Positions 15,997 to 24,014 of a stretch of DNA of 43,810 bases are shown in pieces. Where the stretch lies: NCBI GenBank assembly GCA_001465015.1, contig LNEO01000039.1:1-43810 (forward strand). The letters are read 5' to 3'. Made by a program: the position numbers and the translations under genes. The notes below the pieces were generated by a model that searched no databases, had not been told where the DNA came from, and saw nothing but the letters and a program-made list of their open reading frames with translations. Numbering within the stretch: position 1 is the first letter of the stretch; each line of letters begins with the position of its first letter. Source of the stretch: Deltaproteobacteria bacterium Ga0077539. GTDB taxonomy: Bacteria > Myxococcota_A > Polyangia > Polyangiales > Ga0077539.

Positions 15997-17124
15997 TTGA
16001 TCGGTGTTGTGACAGCCAGCTCCAAGGTCGTCGTCCTCGGGCGAGCGAGCGATTGTGATGTCGTGATCGACCACCCATCGGTCAGCGGGCGGCACGCTCG
16101 AATGTCCTGGCATGGCGACAAGATCCTGATCGAGGACATGTCGAGCTCGAACGGCACCTTTGCCAACGGCGAGCGCATCGATCGTGTGTTGATTCGGCCG
16201 GGCGACGAGGTGCAGCTCGGGCAGGCGGTGCTGTCGTGGGCCGAGCCGAAGCTCAAGGCGTTTCTGAAGTACGCGTCGAAGGGGACCGTCGTCGTTCCTC
16301 CGTCGATGCTGGGAAACATGGCGCGCTCGACGGTAAAGATCGTCGGCGTCCTCTTGGCGACGGCGGGGCTGCTCTTCATCGGCGTTTGGAACACCGAGCC
16401 CGGCCGCAATTTTCTCAACTATCTGCGTCTTCAGCACGCAGTGGCCACGTCGGACACCGACGAAGAAGCGTTCGTCCGCAGCACAATGGTGCCGCAGCTT
16501 CGGCGCGCGCTCGATCCGACGGAGCCGGTCGTCCGCAACACCGCAGTGCAGCTCGCGGCGCGCAACGAAGGGACGTTTCGCGTCGAGCAAGTCGCCGCGA
16601 TCTGGTCTCACGTCCGCGAGCGCTGGCGCTACGTGAACGATCCTCGAGGACGCGAGTACGTCGCGATGCCTCGCGAGTCGATCCAGAACCAATACGCCGG
16701 CGACTGCGACGATTTCGCGGTGACGCTCGCGGCGATGGTGCGCTCGATCGGCGGCGAGGCGCGCGTGGTCTTCATGGAGGGGGCGAGGGGCGGTCACGCC
16801 TACGCCGAGGCGTGCGTGCGAGAAGACGCGACGACGGTGGCGACGAAGATCGCGCGCTTCTACGGGCGAAATTGGGCGCAATACGCCCGCAATCGCCAAC
16901 ACATCGCGTACCGATCGTCCGCCGACTGTCCCGTGTGGCTCAACCTCGATTGGAACGCGAGCGTCCCCGGCGGAGACTACGAGCCCGAGCGCTGGGCCGT
17001 CGCTGCGTACGCTGACGGGCGAACAGAAGTGCTCGCCGTCGCGCCCGGAGCGCAGCCGACCCCGCGCGCGCGCCGCGCCTCCACCGCGACGGCGCCGCAA
17101 CGACTCTCGACCCGCCGTCAGTGA
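15997..17124 (+). CDS. FHA - transmembrane - transglutaminase-like protein
   Basis: 375 aa from TTG 15997; GTG 16009 is an alternative. Residues 9-84 form an FHA domain with the phosphothreonine-binding set Arg16 (LGRASDCDV), Ser30/His33 (SVSGRHARM) and Asn52 (SSNGTF). A transmembrane helix spans about 113-131. The extracytoplasmic part contains a transglutaminase-like cysteine domain with a complete candidate triad: Cys237 (YAGDCDDFAVTLAAMVRSIGG), His267 (GGHAYAEA) and Asp318 (LNLDWNA). FHA domains bind phosphothreonine, so a Ser/Thr kinase may control it from the cytoplasmic side; transglutaminase-like folds act as proteases or amide-bond enzymes. The basic, Pro/Ala-rich tail overlaps the converging oligopeptidase gene by 7 bp. 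The substrate is unknown. Confidence 0.85.
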   Translation: MIGVVTASSKVVVLGRASDCDVVIDHPSVSGRHARMSWHGDKILIEDMSSSNGTFANGERIDRVLIRPGDEVQLGQAVLSWAEPKLKAFLKYASKGTVVVPPSMLGNMARSTVKIVGVLLATAGLLFIGVWNTEPGRNFLNYLRLQHAVATSDTDEEAFVRSTMVPQLRRALDPTEPVVRNTAVQLAARNEGTFRVEQVAAIWSHVRERWRYVNDPRGREYVAMPRESIQNQYAGDCDDFAVTLAAMVRSIGGEARVVFMEGARGGHAYAEACVREDATTVATKIARFYGRNWAQYARNRQHIAYRSSADCPVWLNLDWNASVPGGDYEPERWAVAAYADGRTEVLAVAPGAQPTPRARRASTATAPQRLSTRRQ

Positions 17125-19154
17125 GCGCTGGTCTCGGACAGACCGATTCGCGCGAGCAGCGCGTCGACGGTCGCGTCTCGGCCCATGAATCCTCGAAACA
17201 GCTCCGCGGGGTCAGCGCTGTCACCGCGCGCGAGCACCCACGAGCGAAACGCCTCGCCCGTCGAGCGATTGAAGATCCCCTCGCGCTCGAAGCGAGTGAA
17301 CGCGTCGGCGTCCAGCACCTCCGCCCACTTGTACGAGTAGTACCCCGCTGCATACCCGACCGGATCCGCGAACAAGTGATTGAAGCTCGCGATCATCGCG
17401 TAGTCTTCGGGCAGGGGCGTGACCGAGAAGCGGGCCATCACCTCGCGCGCGAACGCCACGACCGAACCGTGCTTGTCCGGGTCGTACTCGCGGTGAAGCG
17501 CGAGGTCCACGGTCGCGAAGGACAGCTGACGCATCTGCGCGGTGGCCTCGCGAAAGGTGCGGGCGCGCTTCATCTTGGCGAAGAGGTCCGCCGGCATTTT
17601 CTCGCCGGTCAGATAGTGGCGTGCGAACAGGTCGAGCGCGTCTCTCTGCCAGCACCAGTTTTCATGAATCTGCGACGGCAGCTCGACGAAGTCCCACGCC
17701 ACGCGGGTTCCGACCATCCCTCGGATCGGGACGGTGCTGAGCGCGTGGTGCAACAGGTGTCCGAACTCGTGAAACAGCGTCTCGACCTCGCGAAACGTCA
17801 GCAGCGACGGGCGCTCGCCGCTCGGCGGCGTGACGTTGGCGCAGAACAATCCCACCTGCGGACCCTCGCTCGGCAGCGACGAGAGCACTGCGCTCATCCA
17901 CGCCCCGTCGCGCTTGTTTTCGCGGGGATATAGGTCGACCGTGAACCGGCAGAGCTCTCGCTCGCCGTCGAAGATCGAGTAGGCGTTGACGTCCGACTGG
18001 TAGACGGGCACGTCCTCGCGCTTGCGAACGGACACGCCGTAGACGCGCTCGATCACCTCGAACATGCCGCCGACGACCGCGTCCGCTGCGAAGTACGGCC
18101 GCAGCATCTCTTCGTCGAACGCGAAACGCGCCAGCCGCATCTTCTCGGCGTAGTAGGCGACGTCCCAGGGCTGTAGCTCTCGCGCGGCGTCCCCCTCGAG
18201 CTCGCGGCGAAACGCTCGCAGCGCGAGCTTTTCGCCCTCGAAGAAAGGCACTGTTCTCTGGTGAAGGTCCGCGACGAACCGCGCTGCTGTCGCGCCGGTC
18301 TTCGCCATGCGATCGGCGAGCACGTAGTCCGAAAAGTCGGCGAATCCCAGGAGCCGCGCCTGCTCCTTGCGCAGCGAGAGAATCTCTTGCAGCAGCGGTT
18401 GATTGTCGAAAGGCGCTCGGGTCGCGCTCGTGTTGTACGCGCGCCAAAGGGTCTCTCGAAGGGAAGCGTCGTCAGCGTACGTGAGCACCGCGAGGTAGCT
18501 GGGCGACTGCAGCGTGAACCTGTAGCCCGAGAGTCCCTTTCCGCGCGCGCTCTCGCGAGCGAGGTCGCGGGCGCTCGGCGTGAGCCCGGCGAGCTTCGCC
18601 TCGTCGGTGATCACGATGTCGAAGGCGGCGTGAGAGTCGAGCACGTTCTGCGAGAAGCGTGTCGTGAGCTCGCTCAAGCGCGCGGCGATCGCGGCGAGGC
18701 GCGCTTTTCCCTCTGGAGGGAGATCCGCGCCTTGCCGACGAAAGCTGTCCATCGTCTTTTCGAGAAAGCGCTTCTCGACGCCGGTGAGCGCCTTCGCTTC
18801 GTCGGTCTGCGCGTAGTCGGACACAGCCTTCCACAGGCGAGCGTCGAGCGGGATCTTCGAATAGAACTCGCTGACCTTCGGTTGGACGTCGTTGTACGCG
18901 TCGCGCAGCGCGGGCTCGTTCATCACGGCTTCGAGGTGACCGATGACGGACATGGCCCACTCGAGCTCTCTCGTGGACTCATCGAGCGCCGTCATCGTGC
19001 TCGCGAAGGTTCGTGGGCCAGCGAGCGCGCAGAGCGCGTCGAGGCGCGACTGCGACCGGGCTAGCAGCGTATCGATCGCGGGGCGGATGTGGTCGGCGCG
19101 CGTTCGGTCGAACGGGGGATCGACAGAGATCTCGAGCAGCGGATTGTCACTCAT
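17118..19154 (-). CDS. prlC: M3-family oligopeptidase A
   Basis: 678 aa from ATG 19154, very close to the length of E. coli oligopeptidase A, and the first residues (MSDNPLLEISVDPPF) match that subfamily. The open frame upstream of 19154 is shadow. The zinc site is complete: His462-Glu463-Phe-Gly-His466 (LFHEFGHLLHH) and Glu491 (WDFVELPSQIHENW). There is no signal peptide, so it acts in the cytoplasm, where these enzymes cleave short peptides such as signal-peptide remnants. No clear Shine-Dalgarno precedes the start on this strand. It overlaps the FHA gene's 3' end by 7 bp and diverges from the SWIM gene 81 bp away. Oligopeptidase F-like function is less likely given the N-terminal match. 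Confidence 0.93.
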   Translation of the reverse strand: MSDNPLLEISVDPPFDRTRADHIRPAIDTLLARSQSRLDALCALAGPRTFASTMTALDESTRELEWAMSVIGHLEAVMNEPALRDAYNDVQPKVSEFYSKIPLDARLWKAVSDYAQTDEAKALTGVEKRFLEKTMDSFRRQGADLPPEGKARLAAIAARLSELTTRFSQNVLDSHAAFDIVITDEAKLAGLTPSARDLARESARGKGLSGYRFTLQSPSYLAVLTYADDASLRETLWRAYNTSATRAPFDNQPLLQEILSLRKEQARLLGFADFSDYVLADRMAKTGATAARFVADLHQRTVPFFEGEKLALRAFRRELEGDAARELQPWDVAYYAEKMRLARFAFDEEMLRPYFAADAVVGGMFEVIERVYGVSVRKREDVPVYQSDVNAYSIFDGERELCRFTVDLYPRENKRDGAWMSAVLSSLPSEGPQVGLFCANVTPPSGERPSLLTFREVETLFHEFGHLLHHALSTVPIRGMVGTRVAWDFVELPSQIHENWCWQRDALDLFARHYLTGEKMPADLFAKMKRARTFREATAQMRQLSFATVDLALHREYDPDKHGSVVAFAREVMARFSVTPLPEDYAMIASFNHLFADPVGYAAGYYSYKWAEVLDADAFTRFEREGIFNRSTGEAFRSWVLARGDSADPAELFRGFMGRDATVDALLARIGLSETSAH

Positions 19155-19235
19155 TCGGAGGGACGGGGAGGATACCCTCTCTCGCGGCGCGTGCGAGCGT
19201 CGTACCGTGAAGCGCCGTTTCGAAAGGAGACCCGC

Positions 19236-19583
19236 GTGTCCAAACTCACGATGGATGTGATCAAGCGCCTCGCCCCCGACAGCAAGAGCGTGAGCAACGC
19301 CAAGTCCGTCGCGGACCCTCGCAAGTGGTCGAGCCTCGGAATCGACAACGACGGCGTGTTGTGGGGCGAGTACAACGGCAGTGATCGGTATGTCCTCTTC
19401 GCGTCTGCAAAGACGCCCGGCACCGACACGGGCTGCTCGTGCCCGAGCCGAAAGCGCCCGTGCAAACACGTGTTGGGCTTGCTCATGCTCGCGGCGGGAG
19501 GACACCCGATCCCGACCAACGCCATGCCGGACTTCATCCGCGACGAAGCGAACGCCGCGTACTACGAATCGACCTGGGAATAG
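19236..19583 (+). CDS. Small SWIM zinc-finger protein
   Basis: 115 aa from GTG 19236, fixed by AAAGGAG at 19223-19229. The only domain is a SWIM zinc finger with Cys67, Cys69, Cys76 and His78 (CSCPSRKRPCKHVLGLLML), preceded by a segment (WSSLGIDNDGVLWGEYNGSD) that looks like the short beta strands leading into other SWIM fingers. SWIM domains bind nucleic acid or protein partners and occur alone next to larger genes in many bacteria. The next gene starts 44 bp later on the same strand, so a two-gene unit is likely. A second SWIM finger in this window is on the SNF2 helicase. Confidence 0.85.
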   Translation: MSKLTMDVIKRLAPDSKSVSNAKSVADPRKWSSLGIDNDGVLWGEYNGSDRYVLFASAKTPGTDTGCSCPSRKRPCKHVLGLLMLAAGGHPIPTNAMPDFIRDEANAAYYESTWE

Positions 19584-19627
19584 CCGCGCGTTCTGAACCA
19601 TGGCGTGGATCTCCGATCCGAGGCACC

Positions 19628-20542
19628 GTGAAGAGCTCGAAGATCTCGAAAGTCGCTGCGACGGCGCTCACCGACGAGCTGACGCTCACGGACAAGGAGC
19701 TGACGGCCCGCGTATTTGCACCAGAGCGGCCGAGGCTCGAAGAGGCGCGCTCTGCGGTCGAGGGCGTCGAAGACGCCGCCGAGGCGTGGGAGATGCTGGC
19801 CGCGCGCGGGCTCATTCCGGCGGAGTGGATGGGCGACGGAGAGCGTGTCTTCGCGGACGACGGGCCTCCTCCTGCGCTCGCAGATCGCGGGTTCAGCGGT
19901 CATCCAACACACGCAGCGGTGCTGCGATATCTCTCCGAGGGTCCTCTGCTGTGCGACGGGCCTCCGACGGTGCTCGCTGCGTGGACGCTCGGCAGCGACG
20001 TGGCGGGGATGACCACCGCCGAGCGAGTCGCCCGCGAAGCAGTGCGCTTGCTCGCTCCGTGGGGCGCGCCGCAGCCTTCGCGCGTGTGTTGGCGCATCGT
20101 CGATCCCGCGGAGTGGGACACGCAGCCCGGTGACTATCGCCACATGCCAGCCGCCGTCGCTGTCGGATGTTCGTTCGTGGCCACGCCCACCGTCGAGCGC
20201 GCGATCCTTCGAGCGAAGAACTACGACTTCGGCACGCCCAAGTGGCGCGCGGCGTTTACGTGGGAGTGCGCGGCGCAGTGGCGCTACCTGGCGCGGACCC
20301 GAAACCTGATCGCCGCGAAGAGCTCGGAGGTCGCCGAGAGGCTCGCTCAAGGCGGCTACCCGCCGATTCCGAAGGAGCTCTCGATCAAGGCGTTCTCGGA
20401 GATCGAGAGCCCGTTCGATCCGCTCTTGTCGCTGTGGGCGTCGGGTTACGCGTTGGACGCGATCACCGAGCACGTCATCGTGATCGCCGCGCCGGGGATC
20501 GCCACGAAGACTCGCGCGAAGCCGATGAGCAAGAAGCGATGA
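19628..20542 (+). CDS. Hypothetical protein downstream of SWIM protein
   Basis: 304 aa from GTG 19628, with GAGG about 4 bases upstream. No signal peptide or membrane segment, so probably cytoplasmic. The N-terminal third is helical and acidic (LTDKELTARVFAPERPRLEEA), followed by a segment GLIPAEWMGDGERVF. The C-terminal part has aromatic-rich helices (ECAAQWRYLARTRNLIAAKSSEVAERLAQGGYPPIPKEL). It ends in a basic stretch (TKTRAKPMSKKR). I do not recognise the family. The only clue is the partner: a SWIM zinc-finger gene in tandem. It converges with the papain-TerB gene, with just 3 bp between the stops. Confidence 0.75.
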   Translation: MKSSKISKVAATALTDELTLTDKELTARVFAPERPRLEEARSAVEGVEDAAEAWEMLAARGLIPAEWMGDGERVFADDGPPPALADRGFSGHPTHAAVLRYLSEGPLLCDGPPTVLAAWTLGSDVAGMTTAERVAREAVRLLAPWGAPQPSRVCWRIVDPAEWDTQPGDYRHMPAAVAVGCSFVATPTVERAILRAKNYDFGTPKWRAAFTWECAAQWRYLARTRNLIAAKSSEVAERLAQGGYPPIPKELSIKAFSEIESPFDPLLSLWASGYALDAITEHVIVIAAPGIATKTRAKPMSKKR

Positions 20543-20545
20543 GCT

Positions 20546-21802
20546 TCACTCTTCGATCTGCCACGCCTCGACGAGCTGCGCGAGCAGGCTCTCTTCCTCT
20601 TCGCTGAGGTCGTCGGAGCCAGCGATCTGCTGCGCCTTGGAGATGATGTTCGCGAGCAGCCCCGCGGAGAGGTGCTCGCCGAAGATGTCGACCGTCGAGT
20701 TGAGCAGCGCTTCGTCTTCTGCGTGCCGGGTGGCAAAGCGAAGCACCTTCGCGGGATCGAGCTCGGAGCCGATGCGGGTAAACGTGTCCTCGAGCTGCGC
20801 CGCGAGCTCGGTGAGCTCTTCGTCGGTCACGTCGCCGTCGGCGCCCGCGGCCACGAGAAAGAGCTGCGCGAGCCTCGCCTCGAACGGCACCTCGCCGCAC
20901 GCGTCGTGGAACGCCTGAAACTGCTCTTCGGTCATCGCGGCGAATTCGCTGTCGACCTCGGGCAAGACCGACTCGTCGTCTTCGGACCATCCGTCGTTGC
21001 CCTCGACCGGCTGCACCTGACGAATGATCCAGCTGTCGCCGCCGTTGTACTGGGGGTTGATCAAGTAGTCGTAGGGGATGTAGCAGTAGCCGTTGTCGCC
21101 CCACTCTTCGCCCCAGCTGTTGCGCACGATGAAGACGCGGTCCTTGTCGGAGTAGCCGACGGCCAACATCGCGTGTCCGCCGTGTGATTCGCGGGACGAT
21201 TCGCGAGGCGACGGCACGGGCACCAGCCCGGGCTTGCGGTGCTTGTCGAAGGACTCGAAGAGCGACACGCCGAAGATGATCGGGTAGCCCTCGGCGAGCG
21301 CGCTCTTCCACGCCTCGAGTCTGGTGGGGATGACGGCGGTGTCCTCCACGAGAAACTGCGACGCTTCTTCGTACGCGTCTTCGCTCGGCTCGTCGTTGAC
21401 GCTGTCTTCTTCGAACGGCCACGTCTCTTCGGAGCACGCGCCGTGCTCCTTGAGGCTCTCGATGAGCGAGCCGATGACGGAGCCTTCGTCCTCGTGCGCG
21501 CAGTCGTCGACGGCGCGACCGTTGTAGTAGATGAACAGGCGACTGACGTCGTACGACTCCTCGCCGAGGTGGCGTTTGACCAGGTATTCGTACGCGCCTG
21601 CGACCGCGTTGGCCGCGCACGAGTTGGTCTCACCTTGATCTTCGACCTCGGTCATGAACGCGCGCAGGTCGACCTTCTTTGGCAGGCGCGACTCTGTTTC
21701 AGCGCGGGCGGACCAGGTCTTGGTTCCCGGGCGAGGTGCGGCGTACCGATAGCCAGAAACCTTGCGCGCGCTGCCGTCGGCGCGGCTGATCAATAGACTC
21801 AT
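20546..21802 (-). CDS. Papain-like C1 cysteine protease fused to C-terminal TerB domain
   Basis: 418 aa from ATG 21802, fixed by AGGAGG at 21812-21817. Residues 42-265 form a C1 peptidase with all catalytic positions: Gln56, Cys62 (EDQGETNSCAANAVAGAYEYL), His210 (HGGHAMLAVGY) and Asn228 (VRNSWGEEWGDNGY). There is no signal peptide and no long inhibitory propeptide; only about 40 residues precede the domain. An acidic linker leads to a TerB-like helical domain at about 305-418 (LVAAGADGDVTDEEL and SEEEESLLAQLVEAW), the fold of tellurite-resistance TerB, which binds metal and is found in stress and conflict systems. A cytoplasmic, possibly metal-regulated protease is inferred. Neighbouring genes give no direct substrate hint. 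Confidence 0.88.
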   Translation of the reverse strand: MSLLISRADGSARKVSGYRYAAPRPGTKTWSARAETESRLPKKVDLRAFMTEVEDQGETNSCAANAVAGAYEYLVKRHLGEESYDVSRLFIYYNGRAVDDCAHEDEGSVIGSLIESLKEHGACSEETWPFEEDSVNDEPSEDAYEEASQFLVEDTAVIPTRLEAWKSALAEGYPIIFGVSLFESFDKHRKPGLVPVPSPRESSRESHGGHAMLAVGYSDKDRVFIVRNSWGEEWGDNGYCYIPYDYLINPQYNGGDSWIIRQVQPVEGNDGWSEDDESVLPEVDSEFAAMTEEQFQAFHDACGEVPFEARLAQLFLVAAGADGDVTDEELTELAAQLEDTFTRIGSELDPAKVLRFATRHAEDEALLNSTVDIFGEHLSAGLLANIISKAQQIAGSDDLSEEEESLLAQLVEAWQIEE

Positions 21803-21887
21803 TGCTCGACTCCTCCTGCGGGCGATCGACGTGGGTGGTCGTCGATTCAGCGAGAAGGAGACTACTCTCGGGCCACGAGCGAATCGC

Positions 21888-22868
21888 TCAGTAAGTGACG
21901 ACCTGGGGATTCGCTCGAACACTCACATGAACCTGCACCTGCAGCGGTCCTACGACCGGGACGACCTGCACGGGTGTCGGCTCGACGGGGATCATCACAG
22001 GCTCGACAGGAACGGGCGTCACGAACACCGGCTGCGCCGTAGGAAACACCACGGGCTGCGCGTACGGATTGACCCGCACCGGGCGTCGAACGGGCTCGGG
22101 ATACACGACCACCTGCTGCGCGTAGGGCGTGGGGTAGATCACCGGCTGAACGACGGGCTGCGGGTAGACGACGGGCTGCACCACGGGCTGAGGCGCGTCC
22201 CACGCGAGGTCGTGCGGAGCTTCGTTCAGGTGGTGGCCGAGGCGAGAGACCGCGAACGACAGGGAGTTCGGCGTGTTGATCTCGAGCTCGCGGACCACGA
22301 CCGCGAAGTGGTTCTGCAAGCGGCTTCGCTCTGCTTGCTGCGCCTGCCACTCGCTGCTCGGCGCGAGGTTCGGCGGGATGTACTCGTACGGCTCTTGAAT
22401 GCGGACGATCTCTTCGCGGGTGAGGCCCGAAGAGAGCGCCCAATCGGCGAGGGGACCCGAGCTCACGTCCGCGAAGCGCAGGAAGTTGTTGCTGCTGGTC
22501 ACGCGATCGACCAACGCGCGATGCCCCGATTGCGCCATGAGATTGGCGACCGCGCAGAGCCGCCCGTTGCCGTCGACGAACACGTTGAGACGCCCCGGCT
22601 GAACGCGGTTCTCGGGAAATTGCCCGGCCTGCGCGTACATTCGCAGCCGCGCGATCTGCATCGATCGCTGCTGCGCGAGGTAGCCGCGCCAGTGGCTTGC
22701 GTTGGTCGGCACCGCTCGCCAGTCTGGCGGGGGCGGGCGAACCATTACGGGCATCGGCGCCGATCCCAGGGCGATGCCGAACGACTGAGCGTCTGCGGAC
22801 CGCGCTGTGATGGAGACAGCGATCGCGACGACACCAACGAGCATTCTTCGGACGGACCAGCGCATCAT
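21888..22868 (-). CDS. Exported protein with Val/Pro/Tyr-rich C-terminal repeats
   Basis: 326 aa. A Sec signal peptide (RRMLVGVVAIAVSITARSADA, cleavage near residue 27) leads to a globular part (about 30-190). This contains LNVFVDGNGRLCAVANLMAQSG and LADWALSSGLTREEIVRIQEPY, a pattern I have seen in uncharacterised exported bacterial proteins. The C-terminal third is built of short degenerate repeats such as QPVVQPVVYPQPVVQPVIYP, which look disordered or wall-spanning. There is no transmembrane or lipobox motif after the signal, so it is probably periplasmic or surface-exposed. The gene stands 85 bp upstream of the papain-TerB gene on the same strand. Function unknown. Confidence 0.78.
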   Translation of the reverse strand: MMRWSVRRMLVGVVAIAVSITARSADAQSFGIALGSAPMPVMVRPPPPDWRAVPTNASHWRGYLAQQRSMQIARLRMYAQAGQFPENRVQPGRLNVFVDGNGRLCAVANLMAQSGHRALVDRVTSSNNFLRFADVSSGPLADWALSSGLTREEIVRIQEPYEYIPPNLAPSSEWQAQQAERSRLQNHFAVVVRELEINTPNSLSFAVSRLGHHLNEAPHDLAWDAPQPVVQPVVYPQPVVQPVIYPTPYAQQVVVYPEPVRRPVRVNPYAQPVVFPTAQPVFVTPVPVEPVMIPVEPTPVQVVPVVGPLQVQVHVSVRANPQVVTY

Positions 22869-22916
22869 GGTTGGGGCTCTCGGTTCTCGACGGAGGAGGG
22901 GGTCTTCGCTCAGACG

Positions 22917-22940
22917 CGCGAACCTTCGAGAAGGTTTGCG
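22917..22940 (-). terminator. Strong hairpin downstream of lysoplasmalogenase operon
   Basis: A 10-bp stem (22917-22926 with 22931-22940) closes on the tetraloop CGAG, with one G-T wobble. It lies 80 bp after the lysoplasmalogenase stop and about 50 bp before the next start on the minus strand. It is the most stable small hairpin I found between genes. No T-run follows on the minus strand, so termination is a hypothesis; it could also be a leader structure of the downstream gene. Confidence 0.45.
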
Positions 22941-23019
22941 GTTTGTCGTCGACTCACCGAAACAACGCCCCAGGATGGCCCGCGCTTACACCCCTCAGCG
23001 CGTCGACCGCGACCTCCGA

Positions 23020-23667
23020 TCAGTGCCCGCGGACGGACCAGGCGATCAGCACGGTGCTCGCGTAGTACGCGGGCAGTCCCCAGAGCCGATTGATGAACGC
23101 CGTCTTCACGAAGCGGTCGCGCGCCACGGAGAGGTCCGACGCGTAGAAGAGCACTGCGCCGACGGGGACGACCCAGTGAGCGCCCCGCCCGAACGCCGCC
23201 ACGGCGAGGCCCACCATCACAGAGATCGCGCCGCAGTACGCGAGCACCGGGATCTTCATGCGCTTCTCGACGTGGGGCATCAGCCAGAACAAGACGCGTC
23301 CGCCGATCGCGCCGAGCACGAGCAGCGCGCCCGGAAGCCAGCCTCTCTGAAGGCCGAGGGACGCAAAGCCGACCGCGAGCAGAACGTGCCCGAGGAGGAA
23401 GCTCGCCAGCCCGCCGAGAAAGGCTGGCGCCGCGCGGGACAACAAGAGCACATCGCCGATGGCGCAGAACGCGAGGGCGCCGAGCACGAGCTTGCCGTAC
23501 ACGGACGACCAGGCGCCGAGCGTCCACGCGACGCCGAGGAAGCTCGCGCTCGCGAGCACCTTCGAGAGCGCGCCGAGCGCCTTCTGTCCCTGATGCTCGC
23601 TCGCGATGTGGAGCGCGAGGAACACGGCGCAGAGCACGCTCGCGGCGACAGGAAGAAGCGCGGTCAC
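23020..23667 (-). CDS. Lysoplasmalogenase (YhhN/TMEM86 family) membrane protein
   Basis: 215 aa from GTG 23667. The start overlaps the stop of the preceding gene (GTGA), so translational coupling is likely. The protein is almost entirely hydrophobic with about eight membrane segments and family-like motifs: FCAIGDVLLL near the middle, PHVEKRMKIPVLAYCGAISVMV, and GAVLFYASDLSVARDRF near the C-terminus. The two Asp-containing segments (IGDVLLL, ASDLSVARDRF) are the conserved acidic pair of the family. Members hydrolyse the vinyl-ether bond of lysoplasmalogens. Myxobacteria are known to make plasmalogens, so the activity fits the host. Its coupling to a His-rich protein gene is unusual. Confidence 0.88.
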   Translation of the reverse strand: MTALLPVAASVLCAVFLALHIASEHQGQKALGALSKVLASASFLGVAWTLGAWSSVYGKLVLGALAFCAIGDVLLLSRAAPAFLGGLASFLLGHVLLAVGFASLGLQRGWLPGALLVLGAIGGRVLFWLMPHVEKRMKIPVLAYCGAISVMVGLAVAAFGRGAHWVVPVGAVLFYASDLSVARDRFVKTAFINRLWGLPAYYASTVLIAWSVRGH

Positions 23668-23999
23668 GTCTTCACTCCCTGCCGGGTCGGCGCGGTCTCC
23701 TGGCGCTCGCGTTCGTGCTCGTGCTCGTGTTCGTGCTCGTGCTCGTGTTCGTGTTCGTGCTCGTGCTCGTGGTCGTGGGCTTTGCCCGCGCGCTTGAGCT
23801 GCACTTCGACGTTTTCGCCGAGGGCGCCGAGCGGCACGCCGAGGATCTCCTCGGCCATCTCTTTGAGGTCTTGCCGGTGCTCGTGAGGCATCTCGTCCTC
23901 GGGAACCTCGACGTCCACGGTGAGCGTCGTGCGTCCCGTGGCGCGGTCGAAACGGTAGCGGAGCGTCACGCGGCGCTCGTCTTGTCTCGCTTGCTTCAT
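23664..23999 (-). CDS. Small protein with long His-Glu repeat tail
   Basis: 111 aa from ATG 23999, with GGAAGG upstream. Residues 1-70 form a compact domain (RRVTLRYRFDRATGRTTLTVDVEVP, then EEILGVPLGALGENVEV) that I do not recognise. The tail carries one His-Asp and ten His-Glu dipeptides in a row (nucleotides 23712-23777), followed by Arg-Glu pairs. Eleven regularly spaced His next to carboxylates make a plausible binding site for Ni, Zn, Co or Cu, as in the His-rich tails of metallochaperones. It lies 15 bp after the upstream gene and overlaps the lysoplasmalogenase by 4 bp, so all three are likely one transcript. There is no signal peptide, so it should be cytoplasmic. Confidence 0.8.
   Translation of the reverse strand: MKQARQDERRVTLRYRFDRATGRTTLTVDVEVPEDEMPHEHRQDLKEMAEEILGVPLGALGENVEVQLKRAGKAHDHEHEHEHEHEHEHEHEHEHERERQETAPTRQGVKT
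23712..23777 (-). repeat. Hexanucleotide repeat coding for (His-Glu/Asp)11
   Basis: Eleven units alternate CAC with GAG, GAA or GAC. The mixed GAG/GAA codons show that the array is old enough to have drifted, or was built from a two-codon unit. Such a tract can change copy number by slippage without leaving frame, since each unit is six bases. Confidence 0.9.
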
Positions 24000-24014
24000 C
24001 GTCGTGCCTTCCGA

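Noticed and set aside
23712..23777. CRISPR-like short repeats
   Set aside because: Units are 6 bp, contiguous and coding for His-Glu; no spacers or cas genes.
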